A DNA stretch of 64,000 nt, taken from positions 1-64,000 of the forward strand of contig NZ_CP041636.1 of assembly GCF_007197755.1 (NCBI RefSeq), read 5' to 3'. The DNA is from Ferrovibrio terrae (GTDB lineage: Bacteria; Pseudomonadota; Alphaproteobacteria; Ferrovibrionales; Ferrovibrionaceae). Made by a program: the position numbers and the translations under genes. Of this stretch, positions 40,991 through 51,182 are shown piece after piece; position 1 is the stretch's first letter, and the number at the start of each line of letters is the position of its first letter. The notes beneath the pieces are model-generated. The model ran no database searches. It was not told the DNA's origin and was given only the letters and a program-made list of their open reading frames with translations.

Positions 40991-43495
40991 ATGAATTTTT
41001 CCATTCGCACCACGCTGGGACTGGTCATCGGCATTCTGGGCCTGATGCTGGTGGCCGGCAGCATCAATGCCCTGCTCAACGCACTCGACCGCAATGCCGC
41101 CGCCAAACGGGTGGCGCAGCTGGCGCCGATCAGCCAGGCCTTTTTCCAGAGCCTGCAGCAGCACCGGCTCGAGCGTGGCAACATCCTGATCGTCTTCCGC
41201 GCCGAAGCTCCGGCTTCCAAAGACAGCATCGACAGCATCACCACACAGCGCGACAACACGATAAAGGCCTACAATACCGGCTATGCCATGTTGTCGGCGC
41301 TCAGCAGCGATCTGCCGGGCGCCACCCCGTTGCTGACCAAGCTGAAATCCGCAAATGACGCGGTCGACGCCATGCGCCCGAAGGCCATGCAGATGATCGC
41401 TCAGCCGCGCGCCCAGCGCGAAGCGCAGACCATGCAGGACTGGCCGCGCGTGACGCAGAACTACCTCACCGCCGTGCAGGAGGCGTCCGATTTCCTCGAA
41501 GCCTCGCTGCAGCTGGTGGATCCCGCCGTCGACCAGCTGCTGAGCGTGAAGCAGAATGCCTGGACGATCCGCAACTATGCCGGCTCGATGGTGCTGCGCA
41601 TCCTGACCACCATGTCGGCCGGTCAGACCTGGGGCATCGCGGAATCCATGGCGCATGCCGATGATTCCGGCCGCGTCGCCACCGCCTGGGACATCGTCAC
41701 TGTCATCGCCACGCGCAGCGACACGCCGACGCCGGTGCGCGACGTGGTCAACACCGCGAAAGGCTTCTTCACCGGTCCGCTCGGTACCGAGCGCGAGACA
41801 ATCGTGAAGGCCTTCACCGCCGGCCAGCCCTCGCCGGTCGAACAGGCGAAGTATCAGCCGACCGTGACCGAAAGCCTGAACATGCTGAACGCGGTGGCCA
41901 ACACCGCACTGAATGAGCTGATCAAGCGCGCCGATGCGCAGACGGCGCAGACGCAGCGCAGCGTGTTCCTGAGCATCGGTACCCTGGTGGCCGCCGTTGC
42001 CTTCACTGCTTTCGGCTTTCTGATCGTGCAATGGCGCGTCACCGGACCGATCAATCGCATGACCGGCGCGATGCAGCGCCTCGCCAATCGCGACCTCGAC
42101 GTCGAGATTCCCTTCGTCGATCGCGGTGCTGAAGTCGGCCAAATGGCCAAGGCCGTGCAGATCTTCAAGGACAGCATGATCGCGCGCGAACAGGCTGAAG
42201 CCGATATCGCGCGCCAGCGTGAAGAGTCGGAAAGCCGTCGCCTGGAGCGCGAAGCCCGCGAAAAGGCCGCCGGCGAGGAAATCGCCGCGCTGGTCAACAA
42301 GGTGGCGCAGGGCGATCTCAGCGGCCGCATCAGCGAAAGCGGCAAGGATGGTTTCTTCCTCTCCACCAGCCAGGAGCTCAACCGTCTGGCCGGCACACTG
42401 CAGACCATGACCAGCGAACTGGCCGGCGCGATGAGCGCCATGGCCGGCGGCGACCTGACCAAGACGGTACGCGGCGAATACCAGGGCGTGTTCGGCGAGA
42501 TCAAGGGCGCGGTCAACGGCATGTCGGAGCGCATGCGGGACTTTGCCGGTCGCCTGACCCAGACGGCGCAATCGGTGAAGGTGGCATCGGACGAAATCTC
42601 GACCGGGAGCCAGGATCTGGCCAGCCGCACGGAATCGCAGGCCGCTTCGATCGAGGAAACCGCTGCCTCGATGCACGAGATCACCACCACGGTGAAACAG
42701 AATGCGGACAATGCGCAGGCAGCCAACCAGCTGGCGGTCGCGGCGCGCGATACGGCGGAGAAGGGCGGCAGCGTGGTCGGCGATGCGGTCGGCGCAGTGA
42801 CGCGGATCGAGGAAAGCGCACAAAAGATCAGCGACATCGTCGGCCTGATCGACGAGATCGCCTTCCAGACCAATCTTCTGGCGCTGAATGCCTCCGTCGA
42901 GGCCGCCCGCGCCGGCGAGGCCGGCAAGGGCTTTGCCGTTGTCGCGCAGGAAGTGCGCGCCCTGGCGCAGCGGTCTGCCAATGCCTCGAAGGACATCAAA
43001 TCGCTGATCAACGAGTCGAATGCGCAGGTGAAGACCGGCGCGGCCCTGGTCAACCAGACCGGCCAGTCCCTGACCGAGATCGTCACGGCGATCAAGAAAG
43101 TGTCGGATATCGTCGCCGAGATCGCTGCCGCCTCGCGCGAGCAGGCCACCGGCCTCGACCAGATCAACACCGCCGTGGGCAGCATGGACGAAATGACCCA
43201 GCGCAACGCAGCCCTGGTGGAAGAAACCACGGCCGCCGCCCAGAGCCTGTCCGGTCAGGCCAACGAACTGGCCAATCTGGTCGGCTTCTTCAAGCTGGAC
43301 GGCAGCGCCCGGGCGCTTCCCCCTACGGCCACGCCGGCAGTGGCCCCCAGGCCTGCCCCGACAGCTGTGCCGAAACCGGCTGCCCCTGCCGTGGCCCGGA
43401 AACCGGCGATTCCCCCCGCCGCACCAACCCCGGCTCGGCAAGCTCCGGCAGCCTCGGCCAAGGCCGCTGACGACGACGATTGGCAGGAATTCTGA
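40991..43495 (+). CDS. Methyl-accepting chemotaxis protein with CheR-tether-like tail
   Basis: 834-residue transmembrane chemoreceptor. First membrane helix is at residues about 9-31, then a large periplasmic helical sensing domain to about 320, a second helix near 325-348, a HAMP domain (VTGPINRMTGAMQRLANRDL), a second HAMP-like stretch, and a cytoplasmic signalling domain with the hairpin tip NLLALNASVEAARAGEAGKG near 626. The last 50 residues are Pro/Ala-rich and end DDDWQEF, matching the W-x-x-F pentapeptide that tethers CheR. The ATG at 40991 has a GGGGGGA site. Ligand unknown. Confidence 0.93.
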   Translation: MNFSIRTTLGLVIGILGLMLVAGSINALLNALDRNAAAKRVAQLAPISQAFFQSLQQHRLERGNILIVFRAEAPASKDSIDSITTQRDNTIKAYNTGYAMLSALSSDLPGATPLLTKLKSANDAVDAMRPKAMQMIAQPRAQREAQTMQDWPRVTQNYLTAVQEASDFLEASLQLVDPAVDQLLSVKQNAWTIRNYAGSMVLRILTTMSAGQTWGIAESMAHADDSGRVATAWDIVTVIATRSDTPTPVRDVVNTAKGFFTGPLGTERETIVKAFTAGQPSPVEQAKYQPTVTESLNMLNAVANTALNELIKRADAQTAQTQRSVFLSIGTLVAAVAFTAFGFLIVQWRVTGPINRMTGAMQRLANRDLDVEIPFVDRGAEVGQMAKAVQIFKDSMIAREQAEADIARQREESESRRLEREAREKAAGEEIAALVNKVAQGDLSGRISESGKDGFFLSTSQELNRLAGTLQTMTSELAGAMSAMAGGDLTKTVRGEYQGVFGEIKGAVNGMSERMRDFAGRLTQTAQSVKVASDEISTGSQDLASRTESQAASIEETAASMHEITTTVKQNADNAQAANQLAVAARDTAEKGGSVVGDAVGAVTRIEESAQKISDIVGLIDEIAFQTNLLALNASVEAARAGEAGKGFAVVAQEVRALAQRSANASKDIKSLINESNAQVKTGAALVNQTGQSLTEIVTAIKKVSDIVAEIAAASREQATGLDQINTAVGSMDEMTQRNAALVEETTAAAQSLSGQANELANLVGFFKLDGSARALPPTATPAVAPRPAPTAVPKPAAPAVARKPAIPPAAPTPARQAPAASAKAADDDDWQEF

Positions 43496-43522
43496 GCATC
43501 TGCACCACATCTAGACGGGGGC

Positions 43523-43550
43523 AGCCGGGCATGGGTTGACGTGCCCGGCT
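43523..43550 (+). terminator. Possible terminator after the chemoreceptor gene
   Basis: AGCCGGGCA (43523-43531) pairs perfectly with TGCCCGGCT (43542-43550) across a ten-base loop. The following TTGCTC is a poor T tract, so it may be weak or an mRNA-stability hairpin. Confidence 0.5.
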
Positions 43551-43604
43551 TTGCTCGGCAAGGTCCGGCCACTTTCGCCGCCTCTGACGCCGGATTCCCC
43601 CGCA

Positions 43605-45617
43605 ATGCTGCAGCCTGCCGCCGCCCCCCGCCATTCCGCCCCGGTCAGCCATGCCGAGATGGCCAATGCCATCCGCGCGCTGTCCATGGATGCCGTCCAG
43701 GCCGCCAATTCCGGCCATCCCGGCATGCCGATGGGCATGGCCGACGTGGCCACCGTGCTGTTCAGCCGTTTCCTGAAATTCGATCCGAAGAATCCGGCCT
43801 GGCCCGACCGCGACCGCTTCGTGTTGTCGGCCGGCCATGGCTCGATGCTGATCTATTCGCTGCTGTACCTGACCGGCTATCAGGACATGACACTGGACGA
43901 GCTGAAGCGCTTCCGCCAGATCGGCGCGCGCACGGCCGGCCATCCGGAATTCGGCCATGCCGGCGGCATTGAAACCACCACTGGTCCGCTCGGCCAGGGC
44001 ATCGCCACCGCCGTGGGTATGGCGCTGGCTGAGCGCGCGATGGCCGCGCAGTTCAACGACAAGCTGGTCGACCACTACACCTATGTGATCGCCGGTGACG
44101 GTTGCCTGATGGAAGGCATCAGCCACGAGGCGATCTCGATGGCCGGCCATCTGAAACTCAACAAGCTGATCGTGCTGTGGGACGACAACCTGATTTCCAT
44201 CGACGGCCCGACGAGCCTGTCGGTGTCCGATGACCAGATCAAGCGCTTCCAGGCCAGCGGCTGGGCCACCATTGCCGTCGACGGCCATGATCCGGAAGCC
44301 GTGGCCGGCGCCATTGCGGCTGCGCAGAAGAGCGACAAGCCGAGCCTGATCGCCTGCCGCACCGTGATCGGCTATGGCGCGCCGACCAAGGCCGGCACTG
44401 CCGCCACGCATGGTTCGCCGCTCGGCGCCGACGAAATCAAGGGCGCGCGCGAGAAGCTCGGCTGGCCGCATGCGCCGTTTGAGATTCCCGATGCCATCCT
44501 GAGTGCCTGGCGTGGTATTGGCGCTGCCGGCACGGCCAAGTCGGCTGCCTGGGAAAAGCTGCATGCCGCCCTGCCGGCCGAACAGCGCGCCGAATGGGAT
44601 CGCCGCCTCAAGGGCGACCTGCCGGCGAATTTCGACAAGACGATCTCTGAGTACAAGCAGAAGCTCGCGGCCGACAAGCCGAAATGGGCGACGCGCAAGT
44701 CGTCGCAGATGGCGCTGGAAGTGATCAATCCGGCGACACCGGAAACGCTCGGCGGTTCAGCTGACCTCACCGGTTCGAACAACACGAAGACCGCCGGCCT
44801 CAATCCGGTGAAGCCGGGCGACTACAGCGGCCGCTACGTGTATTACGGCGTGCGCGAGCACGGCATGGCGGCGGCGATGAACGGCATCGCCCTGCATGGT
44901 GGCCTGATCCCTTATGGCGGCACCTTCCTGGTCTTCACTGACTATTGCCGCCCGTCGATCCGCCTGTCGGCCCTGATGGAACAGCGCGTGATCTATGTGA
45001 TGACGCATGATTCGATCGGCCTGGGCGAAGACGGCCCGACGCACCAGCCGGTCGAGCATGTCGCAAGCCTGCGCGCCATTCCGAATCTGCTCGTGCTGCG
45101 TCCGGCCGATGCGGTGGAAACCGCCGAAGCCTGGCAGGTCGCCCTGCAGCAGAAGCATCGCCCCAGCGTGCTGGCCCTGACCCGCCAGGACCTGCCGGCG
45201 GTGCGCACCACGCATACGGAAGAGAATCTGGTCGCCAGGGGCGGCTATGAACTCGCCGCTGCCGAAAGCGGCGCCGCCAAGGTCACCCTGCTCGCCACCG
45301 GTTCGGAAATCGCCATCGCGATGACGGCCCGCGACCTGCTGCAGAAAGACGGCGTCCCGACCCGCGTGGTCTCGATGCCGAGCTTCGAGCTGTTCGACGC
45401 CCAGGACGAGGCTTACCAGGAAAAGACTCTGGGCCCCGGCACGGTGCGAATCGCGGTCGAAGCCGGCGTCCGCCAGGGCTGGGACCGCTATCTCGGCATC
45501 AAGGGCGGTTTCGTGGGCATGAGTGGCTTTGGCGCCTCGGGCCCCTACGAGCAGTTGTACAAGCATTTCGGCATCACGCCGGAAGCAGTGGCCGCAGCCG
45601 CCAAACAACGGTTGTAA
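43605..45617 (+). CDS. tkt: Transketolase
   Basis: 670-residue thiamine diphosphate enzyme of the pentose phosphate and Calvin-type sugar shuffles. Motifs are [17 protein letters not shown] near residue 28, [17 protein letters not shown], the cofactor signature [13 protein letters not shown], and the transketolase signature [12 protein letters not shown] in the pyrimidine domain. The ATG at 43605 opens a normal-length N-terminus; the longer frame from TTG 43536 would run through the upstream hairpin. It precedes the lipid A transport genes but shares no evident role with them. Confidence 0.95.
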   Translation: MLQPAAAPRHSAPVSHAEMANAIRALSMDAVQAANSGHPGMPMGMADVATVLFSRFLKFDPKNPAWPDRDRFVLSAGHGSMLIYSLLYLTGYQDMTLDELKRFRQIGARTAGHPEFGHAGGIETTTGPLGQGIATAVGMALAERAMAAQFNDKLVDHYTYVIAGDGCLMEGISHEAISMAGHLKLNKLIVLWDDNLISIDGPTSLSVSDDQIKRFQASGWATIAVDGHDPEAVAGAIAAAQKSDKPSLIACRTVIGYGAPTKAGTAATHGSPLGADEIKGAREKLGWPHAPFEIPDAILSAWRGIGAAGTAKSAAWEKLHAALPAEQRAEWDRRLKGDLPANFDKTISEYKQKLAADKPKWATRKSSQMALEVINPATPETLGGSADLTGSNNTKTAGLNPVKPGDYSGRYVYYGVREHGMAAAMNGIALHGGLIPYGGTFLVFTDYCRPSIRLSALMEQRVIYVMTHDSIGLGEDGPTHQPVEHVASLRAIPNLLVLRPADAVETAEAWQVALQQKHRPSVLALTRQDLPAVRTTHTEENLVARGGYELAAAESGAAKVTLLATGSEIAIAMTARDLLQKDGVPTRVVSMPSFELFDAQDEAYQEKTLGPGTVRIAVEAGVRQGWDRYLGIKGGFVGMSGFGASGPYEQLYKHFGITPEAVAAAAKQRL

Positions 45618-45730
45618 AGCCCCTTTCCGACTGCCATATCCGGTTTCCGGCGCCAGCCGTACTGGCCGCAGCGGCTGTCGCGTGCTATAGCACGCGAGCA
45701 TTTAACGCCTTGGATTAAGACGGATTTCCG

Positions 45731-47509
45731 GTGACTACAGCGGCCTCGCCCGATAGCTCCCAGCCGGCCCATGCCAGCAGCGGCAAGCTGCTGCGTCGTC
45801 TGCTGGCCGAACAGGTCAGGCCGCATCTCGCTTCACTGGCGATTGCGCTCGTCGCGATGATCGTGGTGGCTGCCATGACGGCCGCCACCGCCTGGCTGCT
45901 GAAACCGGCCATCGACCAGGTCTTCACGGAGCGCGACCCTTACTGGACGATGATGATCCCGCTCGCCGTGGTGATTGTGGTCGTGATCAAGGGCGTGGCG
46001 ACCTATTTCGAAAGCACGCTGATGATCGGCTTCGGCGAGCGGGTGATCGCCGATACCCAGATTCGGCTGTACAGCCATCTGATCCGTGCCGACCTTGCCT
46101 GGCTGCATGACATGCATTCCGGCCGTTTGATCTCCAGTTTCCTCTTCGATGCCACGCTGCTGCGCGAAGCCGTCACCAAGGCGCTGACCGGCATGGTGAA
46201 GGACACGCTCAGCCTGATCTTCCTGACCGGCGTGATGTTCAGCATGAACTGGCAGCTCGCGCTGATCGTCTGCGTGATCTTCCCCTTCGTGGGCCTGAGC
46301 ACGCGCCGGCTGGGCCGCAAGACGCGCAAGAGCTCTGCCAAGGGTCAGCAGGAAACCGGCAAACTGACCACGATCCTGAGCGAAACCTTCGAAGGCGCGC
46401 GCATGGTCAAGGCCTATGGCATGGAGCAGCGCGAGATCGAGCGCGCCCGCCTGTCGGTCGACACCCGCCTCGGCCACCTGATGAAGGTGGTGCGCGCCCG
46501 CGCCGCCGCCAGTCCGACCACCGAGGCGCTTGGCGGCATTGCGGTGGCGGTGGTGATCTATATCGGCGGCAGCAGCGAAACGCTGACACTCGGCACGCTC
46601 ACGGCCTTCATCTATGCGGCGCTGACCGCCTATCAGCCGCTCAAGTCTCTCGCCACCATGCAGACTGCCATGCAGGAAGGCCTGGCTGCGGCCGACCGCA
46701 TCTTCACCATACTCGACATCAAGCCGGCCATCGAAGAATCCGGCGATGCGAAGCCGCTGCAGGTGAATGGCGGCGAAATCCGCCTCGATGCCGTCAGCTT
46801 CCGCTATGCCTCCGACAAGACAGCACTGGATGGCATCAGCCTCGTGGTCCCGCCGGGCAAGAAGGCCGCGCTGGTGGGCGCCTCGGGCGCCGGCAAGTCG
46901 ACGCTGCTCAATCTGGTGCCGCGCTTCTACGACGCCAGCCAGGGCAGCGTGAAAATCGACGGCCAGGATGTGCGCGATGTAACGCTGACTTCGTTGCGTC
47001 GCAGCGTCGCTCTGGTCAGCCAGGAGCTGACGCTGTTCGACGACACCATCCGCGCCAATATCGCCTATGGACGGCCCGAAGCCAGCCAGGCCGAAATCGA
47101 AAATGCCGCACGTAATGCAGCCGCGCATGATTTCATCATCGCCCTGCCGCAGGGCTATGATACGGCAGTGGGCGAGAACGGCGTGAAACTGTCGGGTGGC
47201 CAGCGCCAGCGCGTGGCCATCGCCCGCGCCATGCTGCGCGACGCGCCGATCCTGCTGCTGGATGAAGCCACCAGCGCGCTGGATACCGAATCCGAACGCC
47301 TGATCCAGGTGGCGCTGAGCGAGCTGATGCGCGGCCGCACCACGTTGGTGATCGCCCATCGCCTGTCCACCGTGATCGACGCTGACGTGATCTTCGTGCT
47401 CGATCACGGCCGCCTGGTCGAACAAGGCAGTCATGCCGAACTGCTGGCCCGCAACGGTGCCTATGCCCGGCTTTACGCGACCCAGTTCGCCGTCGAGGCT
47501 ACCGCCTGA
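45731..47509 (+). CDS. msbA: MsbA-type lipid A/lipid ABC exporter
   Basis: 592-residue half-transporter: six membrane helices (residues about 30-320) and an ATPase domain with Walker A GASGAGKSTLL near 388, signature LSGGQRQRVAIARAM and Walker B ILLLDEATSALD. MsbA flips lipid A core across the inner membrane; other lipid exporters look alike, but the three following genes are for lipid A acylation and phosphorylation, supporting MsbA. The GTG start at 45731 has no strong ribosome site. Three bases separate its stop from the next start. Confidence 0.9.
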   Translation: MTTAASPDSSQPAHASSGKLLRRLLAEQVRPHLASLAIALVAMIVVAAMTAATAWLLKPAIDQVFTERDPYWTMMIPLAVVIVVVIKGVATYFESTLMIGFGERVIADTQIRLYSHLIRADLAWLHDMHSGRLISSFLFDATLLREAVTKALTGMVKDTLSLIFLTGVMFSMNWQLALIVCVIFPFVGLSTRRLGRKTRKSSAKGQQETGKLTTILSETFEGARMVKAYGMEQREIERARLSVDTRLGHLMKVVRARAAASPTTEALGGIAVAVVIYIGGSSETLTLGTLTAFIYAALTAYQPLKSLATMQTAMQEGLAAADRIFTILDIKPAIEESGDAKPLQVNGGEIRLDAVSFRYASDKTALDGISLVVPPGKKAALVGASGAGKSTLLNLVPRFYDASQGSVKIDGQDVRDVTLTSLRRSVALVSQELTLFDDTIRANIAYGRPEASQAEIENAARNAAAHDFIIALPQGYDTAVGENGVKLSGGQRQRVAIARAMLRDAPILLLDEATSALDTESERLIQVALSELMRGRTTLVIAHRLSTVIDADVIFVLDHGRLVEQGSHAELLARNGAYARLYATQFAVEATA

Positions 47510-47511
47510 GC

Positions 47512-48249
47512 ATGGCCGGGCTGTGGAAACGCATCCAGCGAAGCAAACCCGCCGTGCGGTTCGCGGCGGATGCCATCGCTTTCTATGTCCGCCTGGTGCG
47601 CAACACCACGCGATGGGACATTCGTGGCGCCGAATATCCGGAAGCCTTCTGGTCTGAAAACCGACCGTTCATTCTCGCCTTCTGGCACGGCCGACTGCTG
47701 CTGATCCCGCCAACCTGGCGCCGCGACCGGCGTATGAACATGCTGATCTCGCAGCATCGCGACGGCGAGCTGATCGCCCGCGCCATGGATCCCTTCGGTA
47801 TCGGCACGGTCCGCGGTTCCGCCGCCAAGGCCGGCAAAAAAGACAAGGGCGGCAGCGGCGCATTGCGGGTGATGGTGCGCCAGCTCAAGCTCAATGAATA
47901 TGCCGGCTTCACCCCCGATGGGCCGCGCGGGCCGCGCATGCGGGCCAGTATCGGCGTGATCGCGGCCGCCCGGCTGGCCAAGGTGCCGATCCTGCCGGTG
48001 ACCTATGCGGTAAGACGCCGCCGTGTGTTAAATTCCTGGGACCGCTTCATCCTGCCCTGGCCATTCAACCGGGGGGTTTACCTCTGGGGCGAACCGATCG
48101 ACGTGCACAGCGACATCACTGAAAGCCCGGAACAGGCCGCCCTGCGTCTTGAAACGATCCTGAATAGGCTCTGCGACGAAGCGGACCGCCTGTGTGGCCA
48201 CGCCCCGATCGCGCCGGCCGACCGCCTGCCGGCAGAAGGCGATGGCTAA
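47512..48249 (+). CDS. DUF374 lysophospholipid acyltransferase-like protein
   Basis: 245-residue member of the DUF374 family, relatives of lysophospholipid acyltransferases. It shows WDIRGAEYPEAFWSENRPFILAFWHGRLLLIP with the catalytic-type FWHGR, HRDGELIARAMDPFGIGTVRGS and the FTPDGPRGPR substrate loop. An N-terminal hydrophobic segment suggests inner-membrane attachment. In Alphaproteobacteria this gene regularly sits among lipid A genes. It overlaps lpxK by eight bases. Confidence 0.87.
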   Translation: MAGLWKRIQRSKPAVRFAADAIAFYVRLVRNTTRWDIRGAEYPEAFWSENRPFILAFWHGRLLLIPPTWRRDRRMNMLISQHRDGELIARAMDPFGIGTVRGSAAKAGKKDKGGSGALRVMVRQLKLNEYAGFTPDGPRGPRMRASIGVIAAARLAKVPILPVTYAVRRRRVLNSWDRFILPWPFNRGVYLWGEPIDVHSDITESPEQAALRLETILNRLCDEADRLCGHAPIAPADRLPAEGDG

Positions 48250-49240
48250 GACGGCGCCGCATTTCTGGCAGGCCGGCAGCACATCACCGCTGCCCAGGCT
48301 GCTGCGTCCGCTGTCGGCGCTGTATGGGTTGGGCAACCGCCTCAACCAGCGCATGACAGCCGCGCAGGAGATCGGCGCGCCGGTAATCTCGATCGGGAAT
48401 CTGGTCGCCGGCGGCGCAGGCAAGACGCCGACCGCCATCGCCATTGCCCTGCGCCTGGCCGCGCTTGGCCGACATCCGCAGATCGTCAGCCGCGGCTATG
48501 GAGGAAAGCTGGCCGGACCGGTGCGGGTCGATCTGACCCGTCACACATCCACCGATGTGGGTGACGAGGCCCTGCTGCTGGCCGCCGCCGCACCGACCTG
48601 GATCGGCGGCAACCGCCCCGCCGCCGCCCGTGCTGCAGTTGCGGCGGGTGCCGACTGCATCATCGCTGACGATGCGCACCAGACCTATGCGCTGGCCCGC
48701 CGGCTCAGTCTGCTGGTGGTCGATGGCGGCTACGGCTTCGGCAACGGGCTGCAGTTGCCAGCCGGGCCTCTTCGCGAACCCATTGAGGAAGGCCTGGCGC
48801 GCTGCGATGCCCTGGTGCTGATCGGTCCGCGCAGCGTTCCGTTGCCTGACTTTGGCCGTCGCCCGGTTTTCGCCGCCACGCTGGACCCCAATCCGGCCGA
48901 CGCCGTGCGTCTGCGTGGCCGCAGTGTTCTGGCCTTTGCTGGCATCGGCCGCCCGGAGAAATTTTTCACATCCTTGCAACAGCTCGGTGCCACGGTGGTG
49001 CAAACGGCCACCTTCCCCGACCACGCCCCCTATTCGCCCGACACTGTGATGCGTCTCGTTGAAACCGCCCATAAGCTGAATGCCATTCCGGTCACCACTG
49101 CGAAGGATCAGGTGCGCCTGCCGGCCAAGGCGCGACAGATGGTGGATGTGCTGCGTGTCGTGCTGAACTTTGCTGAACCGCAGCGCGTGGACGACTACCT
49201 GCGTTCCAGACTGCATGACGGAGCGACGGCTGGTGCTTAA
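48242..49240 (+). CDS. lpxK: Tetraacyldisaccharide 4'-kinase
   Basis: 332-residue membrane-bound kinase that adds the 4'-phosphate to lipid A disaccharide. The P-loop VGNLVAGGAGKTPTAIAIALRL is near residue 55 (read as IGNLVAGGAGKTP), with SRGYGG, GDEALLLA and ADDAHQTYALAR after it and FAGIGRPEKFF in the C-terminal part. The ATG at 48242 overlaps the preceding stop; the frame extends upstream without family sequence. A waaA (Kdo transferase) gene, often found between DUF374 and lpxK in this group, is absent here. Confidence 0.93.
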   Translation: MAKTAPHFWQAGSTSPLPRLLRPLSALYGLGNRLNQRMTAAQEIGAPVISIGNLVAGGAGKTPTAIAIALRLAALGRHPQIVSRGYGGKLAGPVRVDLTRHTSTDVGDEALLLAAAAPTWIGGNRPAAARAAVAAGADCIIADDAHQTYALARRLSLLVVDGGYGFGNGLQLPAGPLREPIEEGLARCDALVLIGPRSVPLPDFGRRPVFAATLDPNPADAVRLRGRSVLAFAGIGRPEKFFTSLQQLGATVVQTATFPDHAPYSPDTVMRLVETAHKLNAIPVTTAKDQVRLPAKARQMVDVLRVVLNFAEPQRVDDYLRSRLHDGATAGA

Positions 49241-50135
49241 AAAATTGCTGTTCCCGCATGCAGAGCCGCATGAATACGTTGCCGCCTGGGGTGCCCGGCT
49301 GGCGCTGGCGCTGTTTGCCGCCCTGCCGGTGGATCGCGCTTCCGCCTTTGGGGGCTGGATCGCATGCAGGATCGGCCCTCGTCTGGGGGTGCACAGAACT
49401 GCGAAAGCCAATCTGGAACTCGCATTGCCTGAACGCAGCGCCGAGCATGAGCGCATCCTGCAGGGCATGTGGAACAACCTCGGCCGCGTACTGGCTGAGT
49501 ATGCCCATCTGGGCGACATACATATCGGCTCACACGAAGCCGGCGAACAGATCGAAGTCGTGGGCGACGAGCATCTCGCCGACATCCGCGACGGCAAGAA
49601 GCCCGCGATATTCTTCTCCGCTCATTTCGGCAATTGGGAAGTGATGAGCATCGCAGGCGTGCATTACGGCATTCACCTGGTGCAGGTCTATCGCGCCGCC
49701 AACAATCCACTGACTGAAGAGATTCTGCAGAATCTGCGCAAGCCGGTTGGCGGCCAGCGTGTGCCGAAGGGCATGCAGGCAGCACGCGAACTGCTGAAAG
49801 CCCTCAAGCGCAATGAATGCCTGGCGATGCTGGTGGATCAGAAACTCAACACCGGCCGCGCCGTGCCTTTCTTCGGTCATGACGCCATGACCGCCCCGGC
49901 GATTGCGGAACTGGCGCTACGTACGGGCTGCCCTGTTGTACCGATCTATGGCGAACGCCTGGGCGATAGCGCCCGCTTCCGCGTCACCATCCAGGCCCCG
50001 ATCCAGCTGGAAAATACCGGGGACCGCGAAAGCGACATCGACAGCGCACTGCGGATGATCAACCAAAATCTTGAAGAGCGGATTCGCCGGAACCCCGAAC
50101 AATGGTTCTGGGTGCACAAGCGCTGGAAGCGCTGA
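49215..50135 (+). CDS. lpxL: Lipid A lauroyl/secondary acyltransferase (LpxL/HtrB family)
   Basis: 306-residue acyltransferase adding a secondary acyl chain to Kdo2-lipid A precursor. The catalytic HX4E motif is in FFSAHFGNWEVMS near residue 137, with AEYAHLGDI upstream and the LVDQKLNTGRAVPFFG block near 205. A hydrophobic N-terminal helix (LALALFAALPVDRA) anchors it. It starts at the ATG 49215 and overlaps lpxK by 26 bases, completing the msbA-DUF374-lpxK-lpxL operon. Confidence 0.9.
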   Translation: MTERRLVLKKLLFPHAEPHEYVAAWGARLALALFAALPVDRASAFGGWIACRIGPRLGVHRTAKANLELALPERSAEHERILQGMWNNLGRVLAEYAHLGDIHIGSHEAGEQIEVVGDEHLADIRDGKKPAIFFSAHFGNWEVMSIAGVHYGIHLVQVYRAANNPLTEEILQNLRKPVGGQRVPKGMQAARELLKALKRNECLAMLVDQKLNTGRAVPFFGHDAMTAPAIAELALRTGCPVVPIYGERLGDSARFRVTIQAPIQLENTGDRESDIDSALRMINQNLEERIRRNPEQWFWVHKRWKR

Positions 50136-50136
50136 G

Positions 50137-50964
50137 CTACGGCTTTTCCGGCAGCAGGCGCTGCGGATCGAGCCGCACGTCGAACCAGTTCACCCGCCAG
50201 TCGAGATGCGGACCGGTCGCGCGGCCGGTCGCGCCCACCGTACCGATCAGTTCGCCCTGTTTCACCTGCTGCCCGACCTTCACGTTGAGGGCATGCAGGT
50301 GCGAGAAAGCCGAATTGATCCCCATGCCGTGGTCGATGATGATCGTTCCGCCAGTGAAATAGATATCCTTCTCGGCCAGCACCACTTCACCGGCCGACGG
50401 CGCAACGACAGGGCTGCCAGTCGGCGCCGCGATATCGAGACCGTAATGCGGCGTGCGCGGTTCGCCGTTGAGAATCCGCTGGCTGCCATACACGCCGGAG
50501 ACCGGGCCTTTCGCCGGCCAGATCCAGCCCTGCAGGAAATCCTGCCGCGCCGTGTTGCGCTGGCGCACAGCGGCAATCGCCGCATTCTCGCGCCTGATGC
50601 GCTCCAGCACGGCCGGCGGCGGCGTCACCTGCGCTGGCGGCAGGCCATCGATGCGCTGGATGTCATAAGTCTGCGGCGCGATCCGCAACGTCACCGGTTC
50701 GCTGCGGCCGCCATCGCGGGTTACGGTCAGCGTCATTGTGGCGGATTCATCGCGGCCGAAGCCAAAGACGAAACGGCCATTCTTTGCTACCGGAACGATC
50801 CGGTCGTTCAGCTTGATCAGGATGCCGGGCTCGGCTGCGCCGGTGACTAGGCCGCCTTGGCTGAAATCACCCTGCCAGGTGATGCCGGCCGGCGCCTCGT
50901 TTGCTTCAGCGGCAGTCACGTTGCCGGCGGCCATAAGAAGCAATACGGCAAGCCAGCGCCTCAT
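50137..50964 (-). CDS. Exported M23 (LytM) metallopeptidase
   Basis: 275 residues. The first 19 residues form a signal peptide ending VTAAEA. A beta-rich N-terminal region is followed by the M23 domain from about residue 155, with zinc motifs HYGLDIA (HxxxD), FSHLHAL (HxH) and GPHLDWRV, and so the catalytic residues look intact. Such enzymes cut peptidoglycan cross-links. Its ATG at 50964 overlaps the DUF2093 stop in an ATGA arrangement, so it is the third gene of xseA-DUF2093-M23. Confidence 0.92.
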   Translation of the reverse strand: MRRWLAVLLLMAAGNVTAAEANEAPAGITWQGDFSQGGLVTGAAEPGILIKLNDRIVPVAKNGRFVFGFGRDESATMTLTVTRDGGRSEPVTLRIAPQTYDIQRIDGLPPAQVTPPPAVLERIRRENAAIAAVRQRNTARQDFLQGWIWPAKGPVSGVYGSQRILNGEPRTPHYGLDIAAPTGSPVVAPSAGEVVLAEKDIYFTGGTIIIDHGMGINSAFSHLHALNVKVGQQVKQGELIGTVGATGRATGPHLDWRVNWFDVRLDPQRLLPEKP

Positions 50965-51182
50965 GCGCGCTTCACCGGATCGATGGCCAGTCCGCGCGTG
51001 GCAATAACGGCATCGGCATAGGCTTCCTGGCGGTCCACGCTCCAGTAGCGCAATTGCTCCAGTGCGATGCGCTGGCCAGTGACCGCGCAGGTGACATACG
51101 AGCCGGGGAAGACGATATCGAAAGTGCCATGCCGGAAATACAGCCGGGCTTCGATGTCGCGCGGCAGCGGTGGCGGCGGCAT
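50961..51182 (-). CDS. DUF2093 family protein
   Basis: 73-residue member of the small alphaproteobacterial DUF2093 family, unknown function. Family-like text includes LYFRHGTFDIVFPGSYVTCAVTG and LEQLRYWSVDRQEAY. Both ends overlap the neighbours by ATGA (start with the xseA stop, stop with the peptidase start), a compact operon found in many relatives. Confidence 0.87.
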   Translation of the reverse strand: MPPPPLPRDIEARLYFRHGTFDIVFPGSYVTCAVTGQRIALEQLRYWSVDRQEAYADAVIATRGLAIDPVKRA

